Assembly (NCBI GenBank): GCA_009784095.1
Contig: WRDL01000032.1
Span: 1-12,835 of the forward strand
Source: Coriobacteriia bacterium
Lineage (GTDB): Bacteria; Actinomycetota; Coriobacteriia; WRKU01
Reading direction: 5' to 3'
DNA length: 12,835 nucleotides
This document shows positions 5,904-12,835 of the stretch, piece by piece. Within the stretch, counting starts at the first letter, position 1. Each line of letters begins with the position of its first letter. The translations under genes were made by a program, and so were the position numbers. The notes beneath the pieces were generated by a model that was given only the letters and a program-made list of their open reading frames with translations, had not been told where the DNA came from and searched no databases.

Positions 5904-6839
5904 TTATCCTTTCAGCGCTGAGGTCAGATCGCTCGCACGATCGAAACCCTGCGCTCTTCCATAGGATTCTATACGTTCTATACACTGAGTCGTCAGTGTC
6001 GGATCCAAGAAATTCCCGGTCCCGATCGCAACAGCGTTCGCTCCGGCAAGCATGAATTCTATCGCGTCATCGGGGCAGGCGATCCCACCCATACCGATCA
6101 CCGGTATGCCGATCGCTTGTGAAGCAGCATATACCATGCGGAGCGCGATCGGTTTTATGGCAGGACCGGAGAGACCCGCTACTTTCCTTTCTACACGAAA
6201 GACCCGGCGCTCGATGTCTAGCGAAGTCGCCAGAACCGTATTGATAAGCGATACCCCGTCGGCGCCAGCGTGCTCGCAGGCGCATGCGATCTCAGCGATG
6301 TCGGTGACATTGGGCGTGAGCTTCATTATGATCGGACGCGTGGTCCTCGCACGGCATGCGGCGGTAACTTCAAATGATTGGTCGGCGCTCACACCAAATG
6401 CGAGACCTCCCTTGTCGACATTGGGACATGAGATATTGATCTCATAGGCAGCCACATCAGGCTCACTCTCAAGCCTATCGATCACCTCGACGTAATCGTC
6501 TACCGTATGGCCGGATACGTTGACGATAATCGTGGCTTGTGGAGCGTGAACTCTGAGCCAGGTAAGGTCGTGTGAGCAGAACGCCTCAACACCGGGGTTC
6601 TGCAGACCTATCGAGTTGAGCATTCCGCTTGCTGTCTCAATGATGCGTCTTCCGTCATTTCCCGTCCAAGGAACAGCGGACACTCCCTTGGTCACGATCG
6701 CCCCCAGAGATCCGAGGTCGACGAAATCGGCATATTCCTTTCCCGATCCGAAGGTACCCGATGCGACGGTGACCGGGTTGCGCATCACAAGCGACCCGAT
6801 CTTGACACTCATATCAAACTCTTGAGGTGACGGCGTCAT
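5904..6839 (-). CDS. pyrD: Dihydroorotate dehydrogenase, class 1B catalytic subunit
   Basis: PyrD (PyrDB type) oxidises dihydroorotate to orotate on FMN. In class 1B it passes electrons through PyrK to NAD+ in the cytoplasm. Seen in 311 residues: ASGTFGSG (26-33), TKG (50-52), NSIGLQNPG (75-83), NISCPNVDKGG (135-145) with Cys138 as the active-site base expected of class 1 enzymes, MKLTPN (172-177), GLSGPAIKPIALR (222-234), and the FMN phosphate loops GMGGI (249-253) and GTGNF (273-277). No membrane-anchoring N-terminus is present, which excludes class 2. The ATG at 6839 has a near-perfect ribosome site (6845-6853) inside pyrK, which ends 26 nt into this gene. The pairing with PyrK confirms class 1B. 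Confidence 0.97.
   Translation of the reverse strand: MTPSPQEFDMSVKIGSLVMRNPVTVASGTFGSGKEYADFVDLGSLGAIVTKGVSAVPWTGNDGRRIIETASGMLNSIGLQNPGVEAFCSHDLTWLRVHAPQATIIVNVSGHTVDDYVEVIDRLESEPDVAAYEINISCPNVDKGGLAFGVSADQSFEVTAACRARTTRPIIMKLTPNVTDIAEIACACEHAGADGVSLINTVLATSLDIERRVFRVERKVAGLSGPAIKPIALRMVYAASQAIGIPVIGMGGIACPDDAIEFMLAGANAVAIGTGNFLDPTLTTQCIERIESYGRAQGFDRASDLTSALKG
5906..5912 (-). promoter_or_regulatory. Ribosome binding site that sets the pyrF GTG start
   Basis: AAAGGAT overlaps the last codons of pyrD. Its AGGA core is 8 nt from the GTG at 5898. This decides against the longer upstream reading, which would overlap pyrD by 80 nt. Confidence 0.7.
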
Positions 6840-7626
6840 CCCACATCACCTCCGTCGCATTGAAGACAGGACCATCGGCGCAAACACGTTTCAGACCCTC
6901 GGTAGTGGGTATTACACAACCCAGACAGGCTCCGATGCCACAGGCCATTCGGCGCTCGAACGAGACGAACGTTTCGATCCCCGCTTCCAGTGTGATCTTA
7001 CTGACCGCTTGTTGCATGACCTCAGGACCGCAAATATAGACTCGATCGTATTCCTTCTCAGCGATCGCTTCCTTGACAAGTTCGGTCACCAGTCCGTGAT
7101 ATCCAAAGCTTCCATCATCGGTCGCGAATCGAATATCGCGCTCAACATCCTTGTGGTCATCGCGAACGAGAAGACGTTCAGCGTTTTGACCACCCTGGAT
7201 GATGGTGACCGGTATGCTCTTATCCCTGAAGTAGTGAGCAAGTTTGCCCAACGGAGCAATACCGAGCCCTCCGCCGACCAACAACGGTGCTTTGACGCCT
7301 TCGTCGATCGGCCATTCTCTTCCCAGGGGTCCCAAGACGTCCATCGAATTGTCACCTATAGGTTTTTCAGCGAGCAGACTCGTGCCTTTACCTACCACCG
7401 CATAGAGGATATGGATCTCGCCGTTATCGGCCTGGCAGACAGAGAGAGGTCTGCGCAACAGGGTATCACCTCCGTTGATCCTCAGATGAACGAATTGACC
7501 GCCCTCGATGGCTTCAGCGACCTGAGGTGATCTCAAGTGAAGACGGAACACACCAGGCGCGATCTGATAGTTGACAAGGACCTCGACCGCCTCCTTTTGC
7601 GGAGCTCCTTCTTTCGCTGTCCTCAT
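6814..7626 (-). CDS. pyrK: Dihydroorotate dehydrogenase electron-transfer subunit (FAD, 2Fe-2S)
   Basis: PyrK carries electrons from the FMN of PyrD to NAD+ through a 2Fe-2S cluster and FAD. Seen in 270 residues: the FAD-binding RRPLS (58-62), the nucleotide-binding GGGLGIAP (118-125), ICGPEVM (198-204), and the cluster cysteines Cys229, Cys234, Cys237 and Cys249 in CGIGACLGC followed by RVCADGP. All four cysteines are present. The frame is open to 7671, inside carB. The ATG at 7626 shares one base with the carB stop (TAATG) and has AAGGA 9 nt upstream, so I start there. The gene ends 26 nt into pyrD. Together with PyrD this forms the NAD+-dependent complex typical of Gram-positive bacteria. 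Confidence 0.96.
   Translation of the reverse strand: MRTAKEGAPQKEAVEVLVNYQIAPGVFRLHLRSPQVAEAIEGGQFVHLRINGGDTLLRRPLSVCQADNGEIHILYAVVGKGTSLLAEKPIGDNSMDVLGPLGREWPIDEGVKAPLLVGGGLGIAPLGKLAHYFRDKSIPVTIIQGGQNAERLLVRDDHKDVERDIRFATDDGSFGYHGLVTELVKEAIAEKEYDRVYICGPEVMQQAVSKITLEAGIETFVSFERRMACGIGACLGCVIPTTEGLKRVCADGPVFNATEVMWDDAVTSRV
6845..6853 (-). promoter_or_regulatory. Strong ribosome binding site of pyrD inside pyrK
   Basis: The minus strand reads GGAGGTGAT, fully complementary to the 16S 3' end, with the GGAGG core 9 nt from the ATG at 6839. A later in-frame ATG at 6812 has only a weak site, so the longer PyrD is kept. Confidence 0.75.
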
Positions 7627-10600
7627 TACGACGGATCCTTCAAAGCATGGTCGAAGTCTTGAAGAGCACACACATCAAGGCGTCCATCGCGGACTGCCTC
7701 GATCGCCTGGACGATCGCGACCGCAGCCGGGATCGTCGTGACATTCGTGATCGAGTTACGTACCGCAGCGCTACGAATGTGGTAACCGTCACTGCGTGTC
7801 TCTGAACCGAACGGTGTATTGATGACCAATGCGATCTCACCGTTGGTCATCGCATCGACGATATTGGGACGTCCCTCATATTTTTTCAATATGATCTCGC
7901 ACGGGATGCCGGCAGCTTGTATCGCCTTGGCCGTTCCCCTGGTCGAGACGACCTCGAATCCCATGTCGTGAAGTTGTTTGGCCAAGGGAACTATCGTACG
8001 TTTATCCTTATCACTCACACTGATGAACGCTTTTCCTTCAATCGGGAGTGAATAGTCGATCGCGAGCTGTGATTTTGCGAACGCAGCAGGAAAGTCAGGA
8101 GCACTCCCCATTACCTCGCCGGTCGACTTCATCTCAGGTCCCAGTACTGAATCGGTACCGGGAAATCTTCCGAAGGGAAGGACCGCTTCTTTCACGCAAT
8201 AGCGCGAAAGCTCTTGCGAAGCTTGTGGCAGATCCATATCGGAGAGTTTTTCCCCTGCCATGACCTGTGCGGCTACCTTTGCCAGTGGCACTCCGGTCGC
8301 CTTCGAGACGAACGGGACGGTTCGTGATGCGCGAGGATTGACTTCGATGACATAGACCACGCCATCTTTTACTGCATACTGGACATTCATCAACCCTATG
8401 ACACCCAATCTGAGTGCAAGTCTTTGTGTGTGATCGACTATGGTATCGAGTGTTTCAGACGAGAGTGAGAACGCGGGAATACAGCACGCACTGTCTCCGC
8501 TGTGGATACCTGCCTCCTCGATATGCTCCATGATGCCGCCGACATAGACGTCAACACCGTCAGAGACCGCGTCAACATCGACTTCGACCGCACCTTCCAA
8601 GAATCGGTCGAGCAATACCGGGTGATCGGGAGTGATCAGAGCAGCTTTCGACATATACTTCTCAAGATATGGTTCGTTATATGCGATGACCATACCGCGT
8701 CCACCCAGAACGTAGCTCGGACGGACGAGCAGTGGATATCCGATGGTCTGAGCTACCTCTTTGGCCTCATCGACGCTGAACGCGGTGCCTGCCGCAGGAT
8801 AGGCGATCTCGAGTTCGTCGAGGATCTTAGTGAAGCGACGTCGATCCTCCGCAAGATCGATCGCCTCAGGTTGTGTTCCAAGGATCGGTACTCCTGTCTT
8901 CTCGAGATCGTTAGCGAGTTTGAGAGGGGTCTGCCCACCGAACGTCACGACTACGCCTTGCGGACGTTCGACATCGACCACATCCATCACGTCCTCATAG
9001 GTCAACGGCTCGAAATACAGGCGATCGGAGGTATCGTAGTCAGTCGAGACCGTTTCGGGGTTGCAGTTGATCATCACCGTCTCATAACCCATATCGGAGA
9101 GGGCATAGGCTGCGTGCACGCAACAGTAGTCGAATTCGATCCCCTGCCCGATCCGGTTGGGTCCGGCACCCAGTATAATGATCCGCGGTTTTTGCGCGGG
9201 GGTGAATTCGCTCAGTGATTCGTAGGTCTTATAGAAATACGATGTCGAGACTTCATAGCGTCCCGAGCAGGTGTCGACCTTACGAAATACCGGTATGACC
9301 CCCAGTGCCTTGCGAACAGCCCGCACACTGGCCTCGGTCGATCCGGTCAGGTACGCGATCTGGATGTCGCTCAACCCAAGCCTCTTCGCTTTCCATAGCT
9401 CATCCTTGGTCAGTGTCCCCAACTCGCGGTCTTTGAGGACGCCTTCTTGCGCGATGACTTCTTCGATGCGACCTAAGAACCACGGGTCTACCGCGGTCAG
9501 ATCGAAGAGCTGATCGACGGTGTAACCACGTCGGAACGCCTCGGCGATATAAAAGATGCGATCCTCGTTAGGGACCGAGAGCTTCTCGTCGAAGTGATGC
9601 TCAACGAAGTTATCCTTTCCATCAGAACCCAAGCCTCCGCGCCCATTCTCAAGCGCCCGCATCGCTTTGCCGAGTGCCTCAGAGAACGTCGAGCCGATCG
9701 CCATGACCTCACCTACGCTCTTCATACGTGTGGTAAGTGTCTCATCGGTCCCTTGGAATTTTTCGAAAGCCCATCTGGGTACTTTGACCACCGTGTAATC
9801 GACACTGGGTGATTCGTTCGCCGAAGTGGTGCCCGTCATCTCATTGTCGAGCTCGTCGAGCGTGTATCCGACCGCCATCTTCGCGCTGATCTTCGCAATG
9901 GGATAGCCAGTCGCTTTGGACGCAAGTGCGCTTGAGCGCGAGACACGCGGGTTCATCTCGATGACGAGTAGTTCGCCATCCTTGGGATTTATTGCAAATT
10001 GGATGTTGCTGCCGCCACTTCGCACACCGATCTCTTCGAGTATCCTAAACGATGCGTCGACGACAGCGTCGTATTCCGGCTTTGTCAGGGTCTGTGCAGG
10101 AGCGACTGTGATCGAGTCTCCCGTGTGGATCCCCATCGCGTCGAAGTTCTCGATCGAGCAGACGATGATCGCGTTATCGGCACTATCGCGCATCGCTTCG
10201 ATCTCGATCTCCTTCCAGCCCTCGACACTTTGCTCCATCAAGACCTCGCTGATCGGCGAGAGAGCGAGCCCGAGTCCCATAATGTCGAGAAGCTCATCTT
10301 TGTTGTAGGCGATACCCCCGCCCGCTCCACCCATAGTGAACGAGGGACGGCAAACGATCGGAAAGCCGATCTCTTCTTGTATCTCAAGAGCATCCTCGAT
10401 CGAATACGCATAGCGCGCTTTTGGCATAGACAGACCGATGCGTTCCATCGCATCAGCGAAGAGCTTTCGATCTTCGCCGCGTTTGATGGTATCTGCGTCC
10501 ACACCGATCAGCTCGACACCATATTTTTCGAGCATACCTGACTCAGCGCAGGCGACCGCACTGTTCAATCCGATCTGTCCACCCATAGTCCCGATCAGCG

Positions 10601-10853
10601 CATCAGGACGCTCTTTTGCGATCACCCGCTCAATGAATTCGGGTGTGATCGGCTCGATATAGGTACGCGACGCCATCTCAGGGTCGGTCATGATCGTTGC
10701 CGGATTACTGTTGATCAAGACGACTTCGTAGCCGTCTTCCCGCAGTGACTTACATGCCTGCGCGCCACTGTAGTCGAACTCACATGCCTGCCCGATCACG
10801 ATCGGACCCGAGCCGATGATCATTATCTTTTTTATATCATCTCTGCGAGGCAT
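7626..10853 (-). CDS. carB: Carbamoyl-phosphate synthetase large subunit
   Basis: Full-length CarB (1075 residues; E. coli 1073). It makes carbamoyl phosphate from bicarbonate, two ATP and ammonia, which CarA normally supplies from glutamine. Seen in order: a first ATP-grasp half beginning GSGPIVIGQACEFDYSG with RPSFTMGG and EMNPRVSRSSALASKATG; an oligomerisation region of about 400-550; a second half beginning GAGPNRIGQGIEFDYCC with NCNPETVSTDYDTSDRLYFEP, RPSYVLGGRGM and EVNPRASRTVPF; and a C-terminal allosteric domain of about 140 residues (ISVSDKDK, STRGTA, NTPFGS). Both active halves and the regulatory domain look intact. AAGGAGG (10862-10868) lies 8 nt before the ATG, within carA; the ATG follows the carA stop directly. 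CarB alone can use free ammonia in known enzymes, which matters because CarA here has no glutaminase domain. Confidence 0.98.
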   Translation of the reverse strand: MPRRDDIKKIMIIGSGPIVIGQACEFDYSGAQACKSLREDGYEVVLINSNPATIMTDPEMASRTYIEPITPEFIERVIAKERPDALIGTMGGQIGLNSAVACAESGMLEKYGVELIGVDADTIKRGEDRKLFADAMERIGLSMPKARYAYSIEDALEIQEEIGFPIVCRPSFTMGGAGGGIAYNKDELLDIMGLGLALSPISEVLMEQSVEGWKEIEIEAMRDSADNAIIVCSIENFDAMGIHTGDSITVAPAQTLTKPEYDAVVDASFRILEEIGVRSGGSNIQFAINPKDGELLVIEMNPRVSRSSALASKATGYPIAKISAKMAVGYTLDELDNEMTGTTSANESPSVDYTVVKVPRWAFEKFQGTDETLTTRMKSVGEVMAIGSTFSEALGKAMRALENGRGGLGSDGKDNFVEHHFDEKLSVPNEDRIFYIAEAFRRGYTVDQLFDLTAVDPWFLGRIEEVIAQEGVLKDRELGTLTKDELWKAKRLGLSDIQIAYLTGSTEASVRAVRKALGVIPVFRKVDTCSGRYEVSTSYFYKTYESLSEFTPAQKPRIIILGAGPNRIGQGIEFDYCCVHAAYALSDMGYETVMINCNPETVSTDYDTSDRLYFEPLTYEDVMDVVDVERPQGVVVTFGGQTPLKLANDLEKTGVPILGTQPEAIDLAEDRRRFTKILDELEIAYPAAGTAFSVDEAKEVAQTIGYPLLVRPSYVLGGRGMVIAYNEPYLEKYMSKAALITPDHPVLLDRFLEGAVEVDVDAVSDGVDVYVGGIMEHIEEAGIHSGDSACCIPAFSLSSETLDTIVDHTQRLALRLGVIGLMNVQYAVKDGVVYVIEVNPRASRTVPFVSKATGVPLAKVAAQVMAGEKLSDMDLPQASQELSRYCVKEAVLPFGRFPGTDSVLGPEMKSTGEVMGSAPDFPAAFAKSQLAIDYSLPIEGKAFISVSDKDKRTIVPLAKQLHDMGFEVVSTRGTAKAIQAAGIPCEIILKKYEGRPNIVDAMTNGEIALVINTPFGSETRSDGYHIRSAAVRNSITNVTTIPAAVAIVQAIEAVRDGRLDVCALQDFDHALKDPS

Positions 10854-11285
10854 CTATATCGCCTCCTTTTCCATCAACTCTATTCGTCCGGTGCTTCCGG
10901 GATTGTCACGTAGGTATAAGGTGACCGCACGGGTATCGACCCCATCGAGGGTCGCTATCCCGCGCTCCTCTAGAAACTGCGGTAACGATTTCTCGCTCCG
11001 ATAATTCGAGGGCTCATAGCACATCTCTCTTACGATGAGACCCGTGATCGGGACCTCATCACTGGTCGAGTCTTCGCTGTTGACCCCATAGTTACCGATC
11101 TGTGGCATCGTCATCACGAGGATCTTTGAGGAGTATTTCGGATCGGTGATGATCTCTTGATACCCCACGACATCGGTCTTGAATTCAACGACACCCGAAG
11201 CCTCGCGTGGCGTACCACATGACCATCCCTCGAAAGCGGTACCATCCTCGAACACTAAGCGTGCTGGCGATCTGAAGTCCGTCAC
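10854..11285 (-). CDS. carA: CarA N-terminal domain only: carbamoyl-phosphate synthetase small subunit lacking the glutaminase domain
   Basis: A 143-residue protein matching only the N-terminal half of CarA, whose normal length is about 360-380. Seen: LVFEDGTAFEG (10-20), GYQEIITDP (41-49), MPQIGNYGVN (60-69), GLIVRE (82-87), PSNYRS (92-97), and GVDTRAVTLYLR (115-126) with TGRI (132-135), which in normal CarA marks the end of this domain. The class I glutamine amidotransferase domain, with its Cys-His-Glu triad and GICLGHQ motif, is absent, and carB begins at the next base. The frame is open to 11345, but GGAGGTG at 11291-11297 lies 7 nt before a GTG at 11285 that overlaps the pyrC stop by 4 nt, so I start there. 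It may be a structural partner of an ammonia-using CarB, or may recruit a separate glutaminase. It is conserved in sequence, so decay looks unlikely. Confidence 0.93.
   Translation of the reverse strand: MTDFRSPARLVFEDGTAFEGWSCGTPREASGVVEFKTDVVGYQEIITDPKYSSKILVMTMPQIGNYGVNSEDSTSDEVPITGLIVREMCYEPSNYRSEKSLPQFLEERGIATLDGVDTRAVTLYLRDNPGSTGRIELMEKEAI
10862..10868 (-). promoter_or_regulatory. carB ribosome binding site embedded in the last codons of carA
   Basis: AAGGAGG, 8 nt from the carB ATG, encodes part of the final residues of the short CarA (Glu-Lys-Glu-Ala-Ile). It shows that the short carA end and the carB start are arranged as one junction, rather than carA being cut by a recent frameshift. 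Confidence 0.8.
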
Positions 11286-12574
11286 CACGTCACCTCCCCT
11301 TCTCGTAAAGCCCAATAGCCACCGACCAACACATCGGTGGCACATCCCTTTGCCTTTTGTCCCAAGAATGCGCTATTCTTCGATCTTCCCTGGAAATAGT
11401 CCAGTGTGAACTCCACCTCACGATCGAGATCGAGGATCGTAAGATCCGCAACACTACCCTTTTGCAGACTCACATCGGCCAAACGCAACGCTTCACGTGG
11501 TCCATATGAGAGTCGCTCGATAAGATCTTCCAGTGTGATCGCATTGGTCGAGACCAATCGGTCGAGCATAAGAGGTACGGTGGTCTCCAATCCGATAGTC
11601 CCGTAAGAAGCGAGATCGAACTCTCGATCCTTCTCATGGGGGGCATGCGGAGCATGATCGCTCGCTATGCAATCTATCGTCCCGTCCTTGAGGGCCCCGA
11701 TAAGCGCTGTTCGGTCGCTCTCACTTCGAAGGGGCGGATTCATCTTAAGCATCGTATCGAAAGAATCATCAAGCGCTTCATCGATCAGAAGCAGATGATG
11801 TGGTGTGACCTCACAGGATACCTCGACGCCTGCGTACTTCGCTTCTTTTATGACTTCGACGGTCTCTTGCGAAGAGATATGACAGATATGTATCGGGCAT
11901 CCGGTCAATGATGCGAGTGCGATATCACGCGCTACTGCTAAGGATTCCGCGAGTGAGGGTGATCCCTTCATTCCGAGACGGGTCGACACCTCACCTTCGT
12001 GAACGCAAGCATCTCCGACGAGAGATTCATCCTCACAGTGCAAGACGAGCGGAACATCGAATGTCGATGCATACTCCATCGCCGTTCTGGTCATCTTGCT
12101 ACTCTGCAGACCGTGCCCGTCATCGCTGAACGCGATCGTGCCGGCAGCGAGCATGTCCGCCATCTCGGCGAGACGCTTTCCTTTCTGACCCTGCGTGATC
12201 GCTCCGTATTGGAACACTCGACAGTGCGCTTCTTCCTCGGCACGACTCATCACTGATTCGACCGTTGCGCCGGTGTCGATGACCGGATCGGTATTGGGCA
12301 TCGCGCACACGGCCGTGAATCCCCCGTGCACCGCAGCGCGCGTACCACTCTCGATGGTCTCCTTGTATTCATAACCCGGTTCCCTTAGATGTACGTGCAT
12401 ATCGACAAAGCCGGGGACGATGACCCTATCCTTCAAGTCGACCGTGTCCCCCTTATCCATCTTGAGGTTCTTGCCGACCTCGACTATCTGGCCATCACGG
12501 ATCAGGAGGTCGGCGACCTCGTCTATGGGGATGCGCGGATCGACCAGTCGTGCTCCTTTAAGCAGCAGTGCCAT
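11282..12574 (-). CDS. pyrC: Dihydroorotase, class I
   Basis: PyrC closes carbamoyl aspartate to dihydroorotate, with two zinc ions in its active site. Seen in 430 residues: DMHVHLREPG (58-67) with His60 and His62, GGFTAVCAMPNTDPV (84-98), FSDDG with Asp151, HCED with His179, CHIS with His232, CEVTPHH (254-260), and ASDHAPH (304-310) with Asp306. The length and the HVHLREPG form place it in class I, the form usual in Gram-positive bacteria, rather than the shorter E. coli type. The frame opens with a GTG at 12586, but GGTGGTGAT at 12579-12587 gives a ribosome site 8 nt before the ATG at 12574, so I start there. It overlaps pyrB by 17 nt and carA by 4 nt, indicating translational coupling. Confidence 0.97.
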   Translation of the reverse strand: MALLLKGARLVDPRIPIDEVADLLIRDGQIVEVGKNLKMDKGDTVDLKDRVIVPGFVDMHVHLREPGYEYKETIESGTRAAVHGGFTAVCAMPNTDPVIDTGATVESVMSRAEEEAHCRVFQYGAITQGQKGKRLAEMADMLAAGTIAFSDDGHGLQSSKMTRTAMEYASTFDVPLVLHCEDESLVGDACVHEGEVSTRLGMKGSPSLAESLAVARDIALASLTGCPIHICHISSQETVEVIKEAKYAGVEVSCEVTPHHLLLIDEALDDSFDTMLKMNPPLRSESDRTALIGALKDGTIDCIASDHAPHAPHEKDREFDLASYGTIGLETTVPLMLDRLVSTNAITLEDLIERLSYGPREALRLADVSLQKGSVADLTILDLDREVEFTLDYFQGRSKNSAFLGQKAKGCATDVLVGGYWALREGEVTW

Positions 12575-12835
12575 TTTTATCACCACCCATCATGAGATAC
12601 ATGATCGCCATTCGAATCGCGACTCCTGCACTGACTTGATCGAGTACCACGCATCGGGGATCATCGGCAACATCAGCAGATATCTCGATACCGCGATTCA
12701 TCGGTCCGGGGTGCAGAACGATTGCCTCATTTGAGAGCGTATCCATACGAGTACGGTTCATTCCGTAGAGCATTGCGTACTCGCGCATGCTCGGGATCGC
12801 GGTACCGTCGGCGCGCTCCCCCTGGATGCGCAACA
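12558..12835 (-). CDS. pyrB: Aspartate carbamoyltransferase catalytic chain, C-terminal part
   Basis: This is the last 92 codons of PyrB, cut by the right edge. ATCase joins carbamoyl phosphate to aspartate, the first committed step of pyrimidine synthesis. Seen: LRIQGER at the edge (usual LRxQxER), EYAMLYGMN, the substrate-binding HPGPMNRGIEI, and the terminal DQVSAGVAIRMAIMYLMMGG typical of the end of the chain. A pyrI regulatory gene does not follow; pyrC begins within the last 17 nt. The MNRG form resembles Gram-positive enzymes. The start, promoter and leader are outside the window, so any PyrR-type control cannot be seen. Confidence 0.95.
   Translation of the reverse strand, partial: LRIQGERADGTAIPSMREYAMLYGMNRTRMDTLSNEAIVLHPGPMNRGIEISADVADDPRCVVLDQVSAGVAIRMAIMYLMMGGDKNGTAA

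Noticed and set aside
5899..5985. Upstream extension of PyrF into pyrD
   Set aside because: The added residues are pyrD sequence in another frame; the GTG at 5898 has a good ribosome site and gives the normal family length.
8502..9218. Plus-strand open frame of 238 codons opposite carB
   Set aside because: It is antisense to a highly conserved part of carB and shows no domain; a shadow frame.
10854..11345. Short carA explained as a recent frameshift or pseudogene
   Set aside because: No glutaminase sequence is left in any frame: carB starts at the base after the carA stop, and its ribosome site lies in the last carA codons. The retained domain keeps its conserved blocks.
11286..11345. Longer CarA start giving an N-terminus with MCHRCVGRWLLGF
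   Set aside because: This stretch is the 3' end of pyrC in another frame. It has no CarA similarity, whereas the GTG at 11285 has a strong ribosome site and a 4-nt overlap with the pyrC stop.
1..12835. tRNA or rRNA genes, CRISPR arrays, insertion sequences or prophage
   Set aside because: Reading both strands I saw no cloverleaf-like sequence, regular direct repeats, transposase motifs or terminal repeats; genes fill almost the entire window.

Overview
The window is one strand of a compact bacterial chromosome. Every gene I can support lies on the minus strand, so transcription runs from position 12835 towards 1. The core is a de novo pyrimidine operon in the order pyrB (partial), pyrC, carA, carB, pyrK, pyrD, pyrF, a MurT-like Mur ligase gene, pyrE, an unknown multi-pass membrane protein gene, and rnhB. 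Most junctions abut or overlap by 0 to 35 nt, and most starts have a good Shine-Dalgarno sequence inside the preceding gene. Then comes a 173-nt gap with a possible promoter and an inverted repeat, followed by rseP (site-2 protease) and the 5' part of ispG (MEP isoprenoid pathway), which runs off the left edge.

Organism: the PyrK-linked class 1B dihydroorotate dehydrogenase, the MurT-type ligase (known from peptidoglycan amidation in Gram-positive bacteria), the AAGGAGG-type ribosome sites and a GC content of about 50% by eye suggest a Gram-positive anaerobe or facultative organism. My guess is Actinomycetota of the class Coriobacteriia; that is inference, not proven here. The tetranucleotide GATC is strikingly frequent.

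How the genes work together: CarA/CarB make carbamoyl phosphate, PyrB and PyrC make dihydroorotate, PyrD with PyrK oxidises it to orotate using NAD+, and PyrE and PyrF yield UMP. The right edge cuts pyrB, so the operon leader and any PyrR or attenuator control lie outside.

The most notable feature is carA. It encodes only the N-terminal domain of the carbamoyl-phosphate synthetase small subunit (about 143 residues). The class I glutaminase domain is absent, and carB starts at the very next base with its ribosome site inside the last carA codons, so this looks like a stable architecture rather than a fresh break. The same operon also carries a MurT-like synthetase without its usual adjacent glutaminase gatD and without the Cys4 zinc ribbon. 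Two amidotransferase-type synthases in one operon, both without a glutaminase, is the pattern I would follow up first. Other points are a winged-helix-like insert in the RseP protease and a GYG in place of the GRG motif in RNase HII.
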